Positions 15,830 to 25,124 of a stretch of DNA of 44,061 nt are shown piece after piece. Each line of letters begins with the position of its first letter. Within the stretch, counting starts at the first letter, position 1. The notes beneath the pieces were generated by a model. That model saw nothing but the letters and a program-made list of their open reading frames with translations. It was not told the origin of the DNA and searched no databases. The translations under genes and the position numbers were made by a program. The DNA comes from Candidatus Cloacimonadota bacterium (lineage in GTDB: Bacteria; Cloacimonadota; Cloacimonadia; Cloacimonadales; JAIOQZ01), in assembly GCA_021108395.1 (NCBI GenBank), contig JAIOQZ010000037.1, positions 1-44,061 on the forward strand. The letters are read 5' to 3'.

Positions 15830-18703
15830 ATGGCATCTCGTAAGACAGAACCTCGACTCGTTGCAACGGTTCCAGACACCATCGACATAACGCTGTTGCG
15901 GCCTCACGACATCGTCCCGCATCGCACCAATCTGCTCATCGCCCTGGGCGTGTTCATCGTCACACTGGCGGTATATATGCTCACACAGGCGCTTTCGCTG
16001 TCGTTCTGGGACGCCGGCGAATACATCACCTCATCAAGCATACTGGGCGTGCCGCATCCGCCCGGCAACCCATTCTACATCATTCTGGGCCGCGTGTTCT
16101 GCATACTGGGATTCGGCCTGTCCCACGCCACCATCGTCAATTTCGTCTCCGGCCTGATGAGCGCAATGGCTGTGGCGCTGCTGTATCTCATCACCACCAA
16201 GCTGGTGAGCATGTTCGAGAAGAACCCGCTGCTGATAGTGTTCACCGGACTGCTGGCGGCGTTCTATTGCGCCTTCTCCTACACCTACTGGACAAACGCC
16301 ATCGAGGCGGAGGTGTATGCCGGGCTGGCGCTCACGCTCAATCTGGTGATGTATCTCACGCTGGTGTGGGTGCAAAAGCAGCGCGATTTCTCGCACCAGA
16401 ACCTGCTGCTGCTCATCGTCTATATCTTTTTCCTGGGTTTCTGCATCCACCAAACCTCGCTGCAGATTGCCCCGGCAGTGCTGTTCATCGCGGTTTACCC
16501 GATGCTGCTGAAGCACATCAAGACGTTCAACTTCTGGATGCGCACCGGCATATACTTCATCATTCTCATCGCCATGTACGCCATCATCGACCCTATCGGC
16601 AAAGGCATACGCCTGCCCGACCTTTCCAAGCTGTTCATGTTCGTCGCCGTTGTGGGGCTTATCATGTGGCACATGCGCGACAAAGTGAAAGGCCGCACCT
16701 GGTGGCTGGCGCTGATATTTCTGCTGCTGGGGCTCACACCGCACATTTACCTGATGGTGCGTGCAGCGCAACGTCCGTTCATGAACGAGGGCATCCCCTC
16801 GAACCTGAAGATGTTCGGCGACTATGTGCTGCGCCGCCAGTACGGCGTAACCAGTTTCTTCCAGCGGCGTTTCCTGATAGAACCACACGGCCAGAACACA
16901 CCGTTCATGATCGGTCTGTTCGGCCAGTTCCGCCAGTTCCTCGAATACTTTGGCTGGCAGTTCTTTCACGCCGAGACGCTGTCCCGCTGGTTCTCGACAC
17001 CGGCGCAGGTGTTCCGTTTCCTGGGCAACCTGGTGATGGTGGGCGCTGGCGTGGGCGGCCTGGTGGTGCATTTCCGCCGCAACAGGCACAGTTGGGCATA
17101 CCTCGCCATGCTTTTCTTCTGGAGCAGCCTCGCCATGGTGGCGGTGATGAACATCTCTCACGCCGAGCCGCGCCCGCGTGATTACTTCTATGTGAACGCC
17201 TACTACCTGTGGGGCGTGTGGATGGCCATCGGCTTTGTGGCGCTGGTGCGCCAGGCGCTGAACTACCGCAAGGCGCTGGGCTATGCCGTCGCAGCGCTGA
17301 TGACGCTGCTGTGCGTGCTCAACGCGGCCAGTATGTGGCATATTCACGACCGCACCCGCGAGGTGGTGGCGCTTGACTACGGCCAGAACTTCCTCAACAG
17401 CCTCGAAGAAAACGCCATCGTCTTCACCAACGGCGACAACGACACCTTCCCCCTGTGGTACGTTCAGGCTGTGGCCGATCCGCTGGCGCACGAAAACATC
17501 TGGCCGGCGCGAAACATCTACCCCACCGAGCACACAAACCAGATCATTTTCGAGGCGCTCGAATACAAGATCAGCGAGTGCAACGGCATTCGCCTCGATG
17601 TGACAATCGCCAACCTCAGCCTGCTCAACACTGGCTGGTACATTCGCCAGTTGCGCGATAAAGAGGGCATCGAGTTCAACATCGCCGACTCGCTCATCAC
17701 GCCCGACGTCTTTGGCACCGTGCTGGCGCAGCAGCGCATCCGGCGCGATCTGCGCATCAGCGAGCGGTCGCCTGCCGGCCACCTGCGCACCAACGTGATC
17801 CCGGTAAACACCATCCTCAACACCGCCGACCTCGCCACTCTGCGCCTCGTAAAGGACAACTGGGGCAAGCGCCCCATCTACTTCGCCGTCACCATTCCCG
17901 ACGGCGTCATCCGGCGGCTCGGCCTCGAGCCCTTCCTGCGCAACGAGGGCATGGTTGACCGCCTGGTGGCGCAGCCCGGCCAGGATGCCGACATCGAGCG
18001 CCTGCTGGCCAATATCGATGAGATATACAGCTATCGCGGTATCGGCGACGACAGCGTCTTTAAGGACGACAACTCCACCCGTCTGCTGGGCAACTATGGC
18101 CACGCCTACATCATCGTCGCCTCGAAACACTTCCTCGATATCGGCGACTATGACAACGCCATCTACTATATGGAAGAAGGCCTGAAGTTCGTGAAGGACA
18201 ATGAACGCCTGCTGCCTGGCCTGGCGCAGATATATATGCGCGCCGACCGCCCCGATGAGGCGCACGAGATAGCCCGGCGCGCAATTGAGTATAGTGACCG
18301 CGACCTTGTGGCGCTCTATCTCGAACTATCGCAGACATATACCGATCTTGGGCAACCAGACAAGGGCATCGAGGTCATCGAGGAGGCAGTGGCCATGCAA
18401 CCAGACAATGCGACATTGCAGGTGCAGTGTGGCTATGTCTATCTTGACAACGAAGACCCTGAAACTGCCTTCGAGCGATTCAACGAAGCTGTGCGACTGA
18501 AACCCCACGACAACTCGCTGCCGCAGATTCTGTTCAACGCAACCCTCGAAGCAGGGCGCTACGACCTCGGCATCGCCGCGCTGCAAAGCATACGCGTCAT
18601 GCGCAACGCCCCTGCCGCCGATGACGCCAGCGACCAGATTTCGCGCTTCATCCGGCAGCTCGAGCGCCTGCAAACCACCGCCGACAGCATCCTGCCGGAG
18701 TAA
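15830..18703 (+). CDS. DUF2723 membrane protein with C-terminal TPR repeats (glycosyltransferase-like)
   Basis: The 957-residue protein has an N-terminal DUF2723 region starting near residue 40. It shows the family hallmark LSFWDAGEYITSSSILGVPHPPGNPFY, whose Asp-Glu sits in the first luminal loop as in protein O-mannosyltransferase-like GT-C enzymes. About ten hydrophobic segments follow up to about residue 500. A soluble domain then carries FTNGDNDTFPLWY, and TPR-like helical repeats occupy about 770-930. DUF2723 is common in Bacteroidetes and related phyla. The sugar donor and acceptor are unknown. It is followed after two bases by the TagF-like gene, then by lipid A genes, which suggests a role in surface glycan assembly. 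Confidence 0.85.
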   Translation: MASRKTEPRLVATVPDTIDITLLRPHDIVPHRTNLLIALGVFIVTLAVYMLTQALSLSFWDAGEYITSSSILGVPHPPGNPFYIILGRVFCILGFGLSHATIVNFVSGLMSAMAVALLYLITTKLVSMFEKNPLLIVFTGLLAAFYCAFSYTYWTNAIEAEVYAGLALTLNLVMYLTLVWVQKQRDFSHQNLLLLIVYIFFLGFCIHQTSLQIAPAVLFIAVYPMLLKHIKTFNFWMRTGIYFIILIAMYAIIDPIGKGIRLPDLSKLFMFVAVVGLIMWHMRDKVKGRTWWLALIFLLLGLTPHIYLMVRAAQRPFMNEGIPSNLKMFGDYVLRRQYGVTSFFQRRFLIEPHGQNTPFMIGLFGQFRQFLEYFGWQFFHAETLSRWFSTPAQVFRFLGNLVMVGAGVGGLVVHFRRNRHSWAYLAMLFFWSSLAMVAVMNISHAEPRPRDYFYVNAYYLWGVWMAIGFVALVRQALNYRKALGYAVAALMTLLCVLNAASMWHIHDRTREVVALDYGQNFLNSLEENAIVFTNGDNDTFPLWYVQAVADPLAHENIWPARNIYPTEHTNQIIFEALEYKISECNGIRLDVTIANLSLLNTGWYIRQLRDKEGIEFNIADSLITPDVFGTVLAQQRIRRDLRISERSPAGHLRTNVIPVNTILNTADLATLRLVKDNWGKRPIYFAVTIPDGVIRRLGLEPFLRNEGMVDRLVAQPGQDADIERLLANIDEIYSYRGIGDDSVFKDDNSTRLLGNYGHAYIIVASKHFLDIGDYDNAIYYMEEGLKFVKDNERLLPGLAQIYMRADRPDEAHEIARRAIEYSDRDLVALYLELSQTYTDLGQPDKGIEVIEEAVAMQPDNATLQVQCGYVYLDNEDPETAFERFNEAVRLKPHDNSLPQILFNATLEAGRYDLGIAALQSIRVMRNAPAADDASDQISRFIRQLERLQTTADSILPE

Positions 18704-18705
18704 CC

Positions 18706-21234
18706 ATGCGGCTGCTCTTCTTTCTCGAACGTGAGCTGCACCTGCCCGTGCTGGCTCCATTGATGCACGAGGCACATCGGCGTGGGCTGGGTGAGATCGG
18801 CATCTACTCGGTTTCCTATGTGGCCTCGACGGAAGGCGTTCCTGGTCGCGGACTGCGACAAAGCGTGGTCGAGCAGATGGTGAACGTGCCCTTTCAACTC
18901 GTGTCAGACCCGCACCAGTGGCGCCCGGACATCACCTTCATGGCCGATTTCAGCTATCAGTTCGTCGAGGGGCTGGGCAAGCTGGTAAACGTGGGACACG
19001 GCACCATCGGCAAGGGCTGGTTCTTCTCGCGGCAGCTCATCAGTCGGCGTGAAAACTGCGCCGACCTGCTGTGCGTTCCGGGCGAGATTCACGCCGAGGC
19101 GTTGAGCGACCAAGTGTTCATCCCGATTGCCGTCACCGGCATGCCCAAGCTCGACGCGGTGTTTCGCGGCGACTACAACCGCGAGGACATCCTGCGCCGT
19201 CACGGCCTCGACCCCGGCAATAAAACGGCGCTGTTCGCCCCCACGTTCAACAGCGAGCTCTCCATCGTGCCGCACATCGGCCACGACCTGCGCCGCTACA
19301 TCCCCGACTATCTCAACATCTTCATCAAGCTGCACGGCGCCGCGCCCGAAGACCAGAAACGCGCCTACCGCGCCTTTGCCGAGTCGCACCCCAACGTTGC
19401 CTGTAGCGAGGAGATGGACATCGGCCCGGCCTTTGCCGCCTGCGACGTTCTGCTCACCGATGTCAGCTCGGTTATCTACGAGTTCCTGGCGCTGGGCAAG
19501 CCGGTGGTGCTGTTCGACAGCCCCACCATGGCCAACTATGCCGGTTATGACGAGAATGACCTCGAACACCGCTACCGCGACGCCGGTTGCCGCTTTTCCG
19601 ACATGCAGCGCCTGCCCGATTGCCTTTCGCGCAGCCTGCTCTCGCCCATCAGCGAGCCGCTGCGCCAGCTTGGCCGCCGCTTTGTGAGCAAGCAGGACGG
19701 CAACAGCGCCGGCCTTGTGCTGGACGCCGCGCTCGAACTGCACGAGCAGCCGCGAGCCTCAATTATCATCCGTGACAGCGGTGGCGAGAACCTGCCACGC
19801 CTGCTGTCCTTGTGGAGCGACCGCTATCAACTGCTGGTGAGTAGTCCACAGCAAGACAGAGCCGACGGCGCGGTGTGGCTGCAGCCCACCGACAGCGCCT
19901 TCGAGATATTGCAGAAGGCCATGCCGCATGTGAATACAGACAAGATTATCTATTTCGACAGCGCCTGGCTGCCCTCGCCCCTGCTGCCCGACTTTCTTCT
20001 CATGCACCTGCGCTTCGACGAGACCGCCGGCATCGTGTATCCTCTGCGGCAGGGCAGCGACTATAACGGCATCCAGAGTCTGGGGCTGCATGTGCGCTTT
20101 CAGCAGAATGTCTCCCCCGATGTCATGGGATGGCAGCTTACCTACAGCATGACAGGCCGCGCCAAGCCGGTTGATGTGCTCGATTCACCGGTGTTCGCTT
20201 TGCGCCCCGAAGCCTGGTGCGACCAGCTCACCAACCCCGCCGACGAACGCCTGAGTTGGCTTGAACTGCTGCGCCATGCCCACATGAATGGCCTCGGCCC
20301 CCGCCTCGCCCTCGACACCTGCGTCCGTCCCGACCAGGCGACGGCTTTGCCGCAGAGCGCACAGCGCTGCCAAACCAGCCACAATGAGCCGCCGGCCGGC
20401 GAGCAGAAAGATGCCAGCGAAGATGATGAATCAACCCGGCTGCTGCAAGCCATCGAGGACGACCCATCCGATACAAACGCCCTCAAGAGGTTCATCCGCC
20501 ACTGCTTCAAACTGGGCAAATGGGATATGGTGGATGTGTATGCCGCCATGTTGCCCGCAGATGCCGAGGCGACACTGCTGCACGCTCGCTCGCTGATGCA
20601 GCAGGACTTGGGCGACCATGCCCTTGTTGTGCTCGAAAAGATTGATACCCTGAGCATCACTGACGGTGGCCTGCTGTTCGAGATATTGAACGAACGTGGC
20701 CGCTTGCTGGTAAAGACCCAGCGCCTGGACGAAGCAAGGCATCACCTCGAAGAGGCGTTGCGGCTGCGCCCCGACGCCACGCGGGCGCTGGTGAACCTGG
20801 GCACCTGCCTGCTGGTGTGCAACCTCCCCAGCGAAGCCGCCGAGCATTTCGAGGACGCGCTGCGTCACGACTCGGCGCACATCGACGCACGCTTCGGCCT
20901 GGGGTTGGCAAACCATGCACAACAACGCTTTGATGAAGCCGAAAGCTGCTTTGGCCGCATCCTCGACCTCGAGCCCAGCCACATGAAAACACTGAACACG
21001 ATGCTACAGTTCGCCTACGAAAGCCGTCGCTTCGCCTCGGTGGAGCAACGGTTGCAGTGCCACCTCGACCGCAATCCCGCGGATGACAACATGCGCTTCG
21101 TGCTGGCCGGCGTGCTCTATGAGCAAGAAAAGCCGACACAGGCCCTCGAGGCGGTGGAGCGCGTACTGCAAAGCGACCCCGACTTCCGTGGCGGCGCCGA
21201 ACTGCGCGACCGCATAAACAACAAAACGCATTGA
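18706..21234 (+). CDS. Three-part protein: TagF-like glycerophosphotransferase, glycosyltransferase-like middle, TPR tail
   Basis: Residues about 80-345 resemble the CDP-glycerol glycerophosphotransferase family (TagF/TarF): VNVGHGTIGKGWFFS, VTGMPKLDAVF, LFAPTFNSEL, FIKLHGAAPED, and the donor-site segment LLTDVSSVIYEFLALGKPVVLFD. Residues about 350-560 (IIIRDSGGENLPRLLSLW and onwards) look like a degenerate glycosyltransferase-type fold but lack a clear DxD. Residues about 590-842 are TPR repeats. In Gram-positives TagF builds teichoic acid; in a lipid A cluster of a Gram-negative it more likely transfers a polyol phosphate or sugar to a surface glycan. The 842-residue size makes this an unusual fusion. 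Confidence 0.78.
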   Translation: MRLLFFLERELHLPVLAPLMHEAHRRGLGEIGIYSVSYVASTEGVPGRGLRQSVVEQMVNVPFQLVSDPHQWRPDITFMADFSYQFVEGLGKLVNVGHGTIGKGWFFSRQLISRRENCADLLCVPGEIHAEALSDQVFIPIAVTGMPKLDAVFRGDYNREDILRRHGLDPGNKTALFAPTFNSELSIVPHIGHDLRRYIPDYLNIFIKLHGAAPEDQKRAYRAFAESHPNVACSEEMDIGPAFAACDVLLTDVSSVIYEFLALGKPVVLFDSPTMANYAGYDENDLEHRYRDAGCRFSDMQRLPDCLSRSLLSPISEPLRQLGRRFVSKQDGNSAGLVLDAALELHEQPRASIIIRDSGGENLPRLLSLWSDRYQLLVSSPQQDRADGAVWLQPTDSAFEILQKAMPHVNTDKIIYFDSAWLPSPLLPDFLLMHLRFDETAGIVYPLRQGSDYNGIQSLGLHVRFQQNVSPDVMGWQLTYSMTGRAKPVDVLDSPVFALRPEAWCDQLTNPADERLSWLELLRHAHMNGLGPRLALDTCVRPDQATALPQSAQRCQTSHNEPPAGEQKDASEDDESTRLLQAIEDDPSDTNALKRFIRHCFKLGKWDMVDVYAAMLPADAEATLLHARSLMQQDLGDHALVVLEKIDTLSITDGGLLFEILNERGRLLVKTQRLDEARHHLEEALRLRPDATRALVNLGTCLLVCNLPSEAAEHFEDALRHDSAHIDARFGLGLANHAQQRFDEAESCFGRILDLEPSHMKTLNTMLQFAYESRRFASVEQRLQCHLDRNPADDNMRFVLAGVLYEQEKPTQALEAVERVLQSDPDFRGGAELRDRINNKTH

Positions 21235-21279
21235 AGAGTAATCGTCTGTTGCAACCAACAGCTTAGACACGGAGGATAT

Positions 21280-21828
21280 ATGTATAGACTCGCCTTCATC
21301 GCCCTGCTGCTTCTGGCCGTCGTTGGCCTCAGCGCCGCGAAGTCAACCCTGGGCTACATCGACAGCGAACGCATCCTGAATGAAAGCGACGACGCCAGGG
21401 AAGCGCAAAAGCTGTTTGAAACCGAGATGGATGCCTGGGAAGCTCAGATTGGCGAACTCGAAGCCGAAATCGAGTTGCTCAAAATCGAGTATGAAAACAA
21501 GCGGCTGGTGCTTACCGAAGCAGGCCACACAGAAGCCCAGGACGCCATCGCCGCCGCAGAAGACGAACTCGATCAGGTCATTGAGAACATCTATGGAGAG
21601 AACGGGGAAGCAGCGCGCGCAAACAGCGAACTGCTGGAACCAGTGATGACCAAGCTGACCGAAGCAATCAAGAGGGTGGCGGACGAGAACGACCTCGAGA
21701 TGATTCTGGACGCCGCTGCCGGAGGGCTGCTCTACGCAATCCCCGACCTCGACTATACCGACTTCGTTCTCGAGCAGATGAACACCAGCTCTGTCGCGCC
21801 GGATTTTCCGGCAAGTGACGAGGAATGA
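21280..21828 (+). CDS. skp: OmpH/Skp-family periplasmic chaperone
   Basis: The 182-residue protein has a cleavable signal peptide ending near LSAAKS, then GYIDSERILNES, the conserved start of the OmpH/Skp family. A long charged coiled-coil helix follows (about residues 45-125, rich in E, L, K and A). Skp trimers hold unfolded outer-membrane proteins in the periplasm. The position directly before lpxD is conserved in many Gram-negatives. A GGAGG ribosome binding site precedes the ATG. The last about 25 residues are acidic and extend beyond the usual core. The stop overlaps the lpxD start (ATGA). Confidence 0.85.
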   Translation: MYRLAFIALLLLAVVGLSAAKSTLGYIDSERILNESDDAREAQKLFETEMDAWEAQIGELEAEIELLKIEYENKRLVLTEAGHTEAQDAIAAAEDELDQVIENIYGENGEAARANSELLEPVMTKLTEAIKRVADENDLEMILDAAAGGLLYAIPDLDYTDFVLEQMNTSSVAPDFPASDEE

Positions 21829-22868
21829 AACAGTTTCGGCAGCGACTGACTGTCGGCGAGATTTCTCGGCGACTGGGCACCACTGCGACAATCCGGTTCG
21901 AGACGGCGCTGGACAACGTTGCCGAGCTGCACGAGGCCAACGAGCGTTCCATTTGCTTTCTTGAAAGCCCCGCCTACATCGAGAAGGCGAAGACATCGCT
22001 GCCGGGGTTGCTCATTGTACCGGCAGAGACTGATATTGACGGCTTTCCGCGACACAACCTTCTGCCTGTTCCGCAACCGTACGTGGCTTTCATGCTGCTG
22101 GTGCGAGGGTGGCTGGCCACCGAGGACTCCCACCTGCCGCACAGCGTCCATCCCACTGCAATCGTGCATGAAAGCGCCCGCCTGGGTGACAACGTGCATG
22201 TGGGCCCATACGCCGTCATTGGCGCTAACTGCGCAGTTGGCGAAAACACCGTCATCGGCCCGCACTGTGTACTGCAATGCAACGTGACGATAGGCAAAGA
22301 CTGCCGGCTCATCGCCCGCGTTACGCTCTATGACGACACCGAGCTGGGCGAGAGGGTCATCGTGCACGCCGGTGCGGTATTGGGCGCCGATGGCTTTGGC
22401 TATCTGTTCCACGATGGCCGCCAGGAAAAGATCCCTCAGGTTGGCCGCGTGGTAGTGGGCAACGACGTCGAGATTGGCGCCGGCAGCTGCATCGACCGTG
22501 CCACGCTGGGCATAACACACATCGCCGATGGCGTAAAAATCGACAACCTGGTGCAGGTGGGGCACAACTGCAATGTAGGCAAACACACCGTATTGTGCGC
22601 CCAGGTGGGCCTTGCCGGCGGCACAAACATCGGCAAACGCTGCTATCTCGCCGGACAGGTAGGCACCGGCGGGCACCTCACCATCGGCGACGACGTCCTG
22701 GTGGGCGGGCAGTCGGGGGTTTCCGGCGACATCCCAAGCGGCGCAAAATACTTCGGCTCACCAGCCCTGGAAGCTAACCATACAAAGCGTATGTTCATGT
22801 CACTGAAGCAACTGCCCGACATCCTCAAGCCACTGAAAAAGCTGATAAAAGAACAAAACAAACGATAA
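21825..22868 (+). CDS. lpxD: UDP-3-O-acylglucosamine N-acyltransferase
   Basis: LpxD adds the N-linked acyl chain in the third step of lipid A synthesis. The 347-residue protein has the N-terminal uridine-binding domain (about 1-100), a left-handed beta-helix of hexapeptide repeats (about 105-310, for example HPTAIVHESARLG and NVHVGPYAVIG), and the catalytic histidine in VQVGHNCNVG (H247). A C-terminal helix (KQLPDILKPLKKLIKEQ) closes the trimer. The start overlaps the skp stop by four bases, and the lpxC/fabZ gene follows after 10 bases. Confidence 0.95.
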   Translation: MKQFRQRLTVGEISRRLGTTATIRFETALDNVAELHEANERSICFLESPAYIEKAKTSLPGLLIVPAETDIDGFPRHNLLPVPQPYVAFMLLVRGWLATEDSHLPHSVHPTAIVHESARLGDNVHVGPYAVIGANCAVGENTVIGPHCVLQCNVTIGKDCRLIARVTLYDDTELGERVIVHAGAVLGADGFGYLFHDGRQEKIPQVGRVVVGNDVEIGAGSCIDRATLGITHIADGVKIDNLVQVGHNCNVGKHTVLCAQVGLAGGTNIGKRCYLAGQVGTGGHLTIGDDVLVGGQSGVSGDIPSGAKYFGSPALEANHTKRMFMSLKQLPDILKPLKKLIKEQNKR

Positions 22869-22878
22869 GGGTTGTCCA

Positions 22879-24270
22879 ATGAAAGAGATGAAAAAAACCA
22901 TCGCCGGACAGACAAGCTATACCGGCATTGGCCTGCACTACGGCCAGATTGCCACGATCACGTTCCGTCCCGCCGGCGAGAACGACGGAATCATCATTGT
23001 GCGCACCGACCTGCCCGGCAAGCCCGAAATTCCCGCCGACATCGATCATGTGACCGACATCTCACGTGGTACCACCATCGGCATCAAAGACGCCACAGTG
23101 GCTACGGTGGAGCATGTGCTGGCGGCCATCAAAGGCCTCGACATCGACAACATCCGCATCGAGATCAACGGTCCCGAGGCCCCCGTTGCCGACGGCAGCG
23201 CACTGGTCTTTCTCGAACTGCTCGAAGAAGTGGGCGTGGTCGAGCAGAACGTCGAGCGCGAGTACTTCGAACTTACCGAGCCCATCAATTTCAGTGCGCC
23301 AGAGGATAACGTCGATATCGTCATCGTCCCCTCGAACGAGCTGAAGGTCACCTTCATGGTTGACTACAAGCAGCCGTCGATGGGTACGCAATATACCTGG
23401 CTGCCGTCGATGAAGTCGTTCAAAAAGGAGTTTGCTCCGGCGCGCACGTTCTGCTTCCTGCATGAGATTGTCATGCTCAAGGAGAAAGGCCTCATCAAGG
23501 GCGGCTCGCTGGATAACGCCATCGTTTTCGCCGATGTGGAAACCAACGCCGAAGAGCTTGAGCGGGTGAAAGATATGTTTGACTACCGCGACACCATCAC
23601 CATTGACAAGGATGGATTTCTCAATCAAACGCCCCTGCGCTTTCGCAATGAACCGGTGCGTCACAAAGTGCTCGACCTCATCGGCGACATCGCCTTGTTG
23701 GGCGTACCCATCAAGGGACATATCCTGGCGGCGCGTAGCGGACACAAAACCAACGTGGCGCTGGTAAAAAAGCTGCGCCAAATGCACGAGACCCAGAAGC
23801 TGCAAAAAGCCTTTCAGGACAAGAAACTGAAGAACGTGGTGTTCGACATCAACGCCATCATGCGCATCCTGCCGCATCGCTACCCGTTCCTGCTGGTGGA
23901 CAAGATTATCGAGTTCGAGGGCGGCAAGCGCATCACCGGCATCAAGAACGTCACCATCAACGAACCGTTTTTTCAGGGGCATTTCCCCGGCCATCCAGTC
24001 ATGCCGGGTGTGCTCATTGTCGAGGCCATGGCCCAGACAGGCGGCATAATGCTGCTGAACACCTACTCGGAACCCGAAAAATATCTCGCCTACTTCGCCA
24101 GCATCGACAAGGTGAAATTCCGCAAGCCGGTGATGCCTGGCGACACTCTGCGCTTCGAGCTCGAGGTTATCTCGCTCAAACGCAGCATTGCAAAGATGCA
24201 CGGTGACGCTTTTGTAGGCCAGACCAAGGTGTGTGAGTGTGACCTGATGGCAAAAGTGGTGAAAAAGTAA
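22879..24270 (+). CDS. lpxC/fabZ: Bifunctional LpxC deacetylase / FabZ dehydratase
   Basis: The 463-residue protein joins two enzymes. Residues 1-305 are LpxC, the zinc-dependent UDP-3-O-acyl-GlcNAc deacetylase that commits to lipid A. The zinc ligands are H79 (TVEHVLAAI), H262 and D266 (RHKVLDLIGD), and NGPEAPVADGSA lies near 97-108. Residues about 315-463 are FabZ, the 3-hydroxyacyl-ACP dehydratase, with LPHRYPFLLVDKI and FQGHFPGHPVMPGVLIVEAMAQ (365-386) holding the catalytic His and Glu. The fusion is well known in Bacteroidetes, Chlorobi and relatives. It links the supply of hydroxyacyl chains to lipid A synthesis. Confidence 0.97.
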   Translation: MKEMKKTIAGQTSYTGIGLHYGQIATITFRPAGENDGIIIVRTDLPGKPEIPADIDHVTDISRGTTIGIKDATVATVEHVLAAIKGLDIDNIRIEINGPEAPVADGSALVFLELLEEVGVVEQNVEREYFELTEPINFSAPEDNVDIVIVPSNELKVTFMVDYKQPSMGTQYTWLPSMKSFKKEFAPARTFCFLHEIVMLKEKGLIKGGSLDNAIVFADVETNAEELERVKDMFDYRDTITIDKDGFLNQTPLRFRNEPVRHKVLDLIGDIALLGVPIKGHILAARSGHKTNVALVKKLRQMHETQKLQKAFQDKKLKNVVFDINAIMRILPHRYPFLLVDKIIEFEGGKRITGIKNVTINEPFFQGHFPGHPVMPGVLIVEAMAQTGGIMLLNTYSEPEKYLAYFASIDKVKFRKPVMPGDTLRFELEVISLKRSIAKMHGDAFVGQTKVCECDLMAKVVKK

Positions 24271-24283
24271 CGGGGAGGGAACT

Positions 24284-25066
24284 ATGAGCCACATCCACCC
24301 CACCGCAATCGTACACGAGGACGCCCAACTGGGCAACAACGTCAAGATTGGCCCCTGGTGCATAGTGGGCGGGAACGTCAAGATTGGCGACGACTCCATC
24401 CTCTACTCGAACGTTGTCGTTGACGGCGATACCGAAATCGGTGAGAACAACCGCATCTTCCATTCCGCTGTGCTGGGCACCGAGCCGCAGGACTTGAAAT
24501 ACCAGGGCGACCCGACGCGCCTCGTCATCGGCAGCAATAACAGCATCCGCGAATTCGTCACCATCAACCGTTCCGCCACCCTCGACGAACCCGTCACCGT
24601 AGGCGACGGCAGCCTGCTGATGGCCTACTGCCACGTCGCCCACAATTGCCACATCGGCAACGGGGTCATCATCGCCAACGCCGTGAACCTGGCAGGCCAT
24701 GTCCACATTGGCGACTCCGTCATCATCGGTGGCATGACCGCCGTGCACCAGTTCGTCAAAATTGGCCGCTATGCCTTTGTGGGCGGCGCTTCCGGCGTGA
24801 AGAAAGACGTGCCGCCGTTCACGCGGGGCGAGGGCATGCCCTACCGCGTTGTCGGGCTGAACAGCGTGGGCCTGCAACGCAGGGGATTTTCTACCGCGCA
24901 GATTGACTCTGTCCGCGAGATTTACAAGCACTTTTACCAGAGCGGGCACAATGTGAGCGACGCTCTGGACGCTGTGAGCGAACTGGGCGAGCTGACAGCC
25001 GAGCAGCAGGCTTTTGTCGATTTCATCCGCGCCGCCGACAGGGGAATCTGTCGCGCGAGGGGGTGA
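24284..25066 (+). CDS. lpxA: UDP-N-acetylglucosamine acyltransferase
   Basis: LpxA performs the first step of lipid A synthesis, moving a hydroxyacyl chain from ACP to the 3-OH of UDP-GlcNAc. The 260-residue length is standard. Hexapeptide repeats form a left-handed beta-helix from residue 4. The catalytic His is in CHVAHNCHIGN (H120), and the acyl-ruler and UDP-binding region follows with GGMTAVHQFVKIG. The helical C-terminus (AEQQAFVDFI) is present. A GGGAGGG ribosome binding site precedes the ATG. It closes the lipid A gene set. Confidence 0.97.
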   Translation: MSHIHPTAIVHEDAQLGNNVKIGPWCIVGGNVKIGDDSILYSNVVVDGDTEIGENNRIFHSAVLGTEPQDLKYQGDPTRLVIGSNNSIREFVTINRSATLDEPVTVGDGSLLMAYCHVAHNCHIGNGVIIANAVNLAGHVHIGDSVIIGGMTAVHQFVKIGRYAFVGGASGVKKDVPPFTRGEGMPYRVVGLNSVGLQRRGFSTAQIDSVREIYKHFYQSGHNVSDALDAVSELGELTAEQQAFVDFIRAADRGICRARG

Positions 25067-25124
25067 CACGCAGGGCGCTGTCGCGTTCTGTCACCAAAGC
25101 TGCTTACAATAATGGAGGGGACAC

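Noticed and set aside
16034-18265. 743-codon open frame on the minus strand inside the DUF2723 gene
   Set aside because: It is the mirror of a GC-rich coding strand. Its translation is dominated by H, Q, V, A and E with no domain pattern, while the plus-strand product has clear family motifs.
23062-24399. 445-codon minus-strand open frame opposite lpxC/fabZ
   Set aside because: The plus strand encodes an unmistakable LpxC-FabZ fusion. The mirror frame has no recognisable motif and no ribosome binding site.
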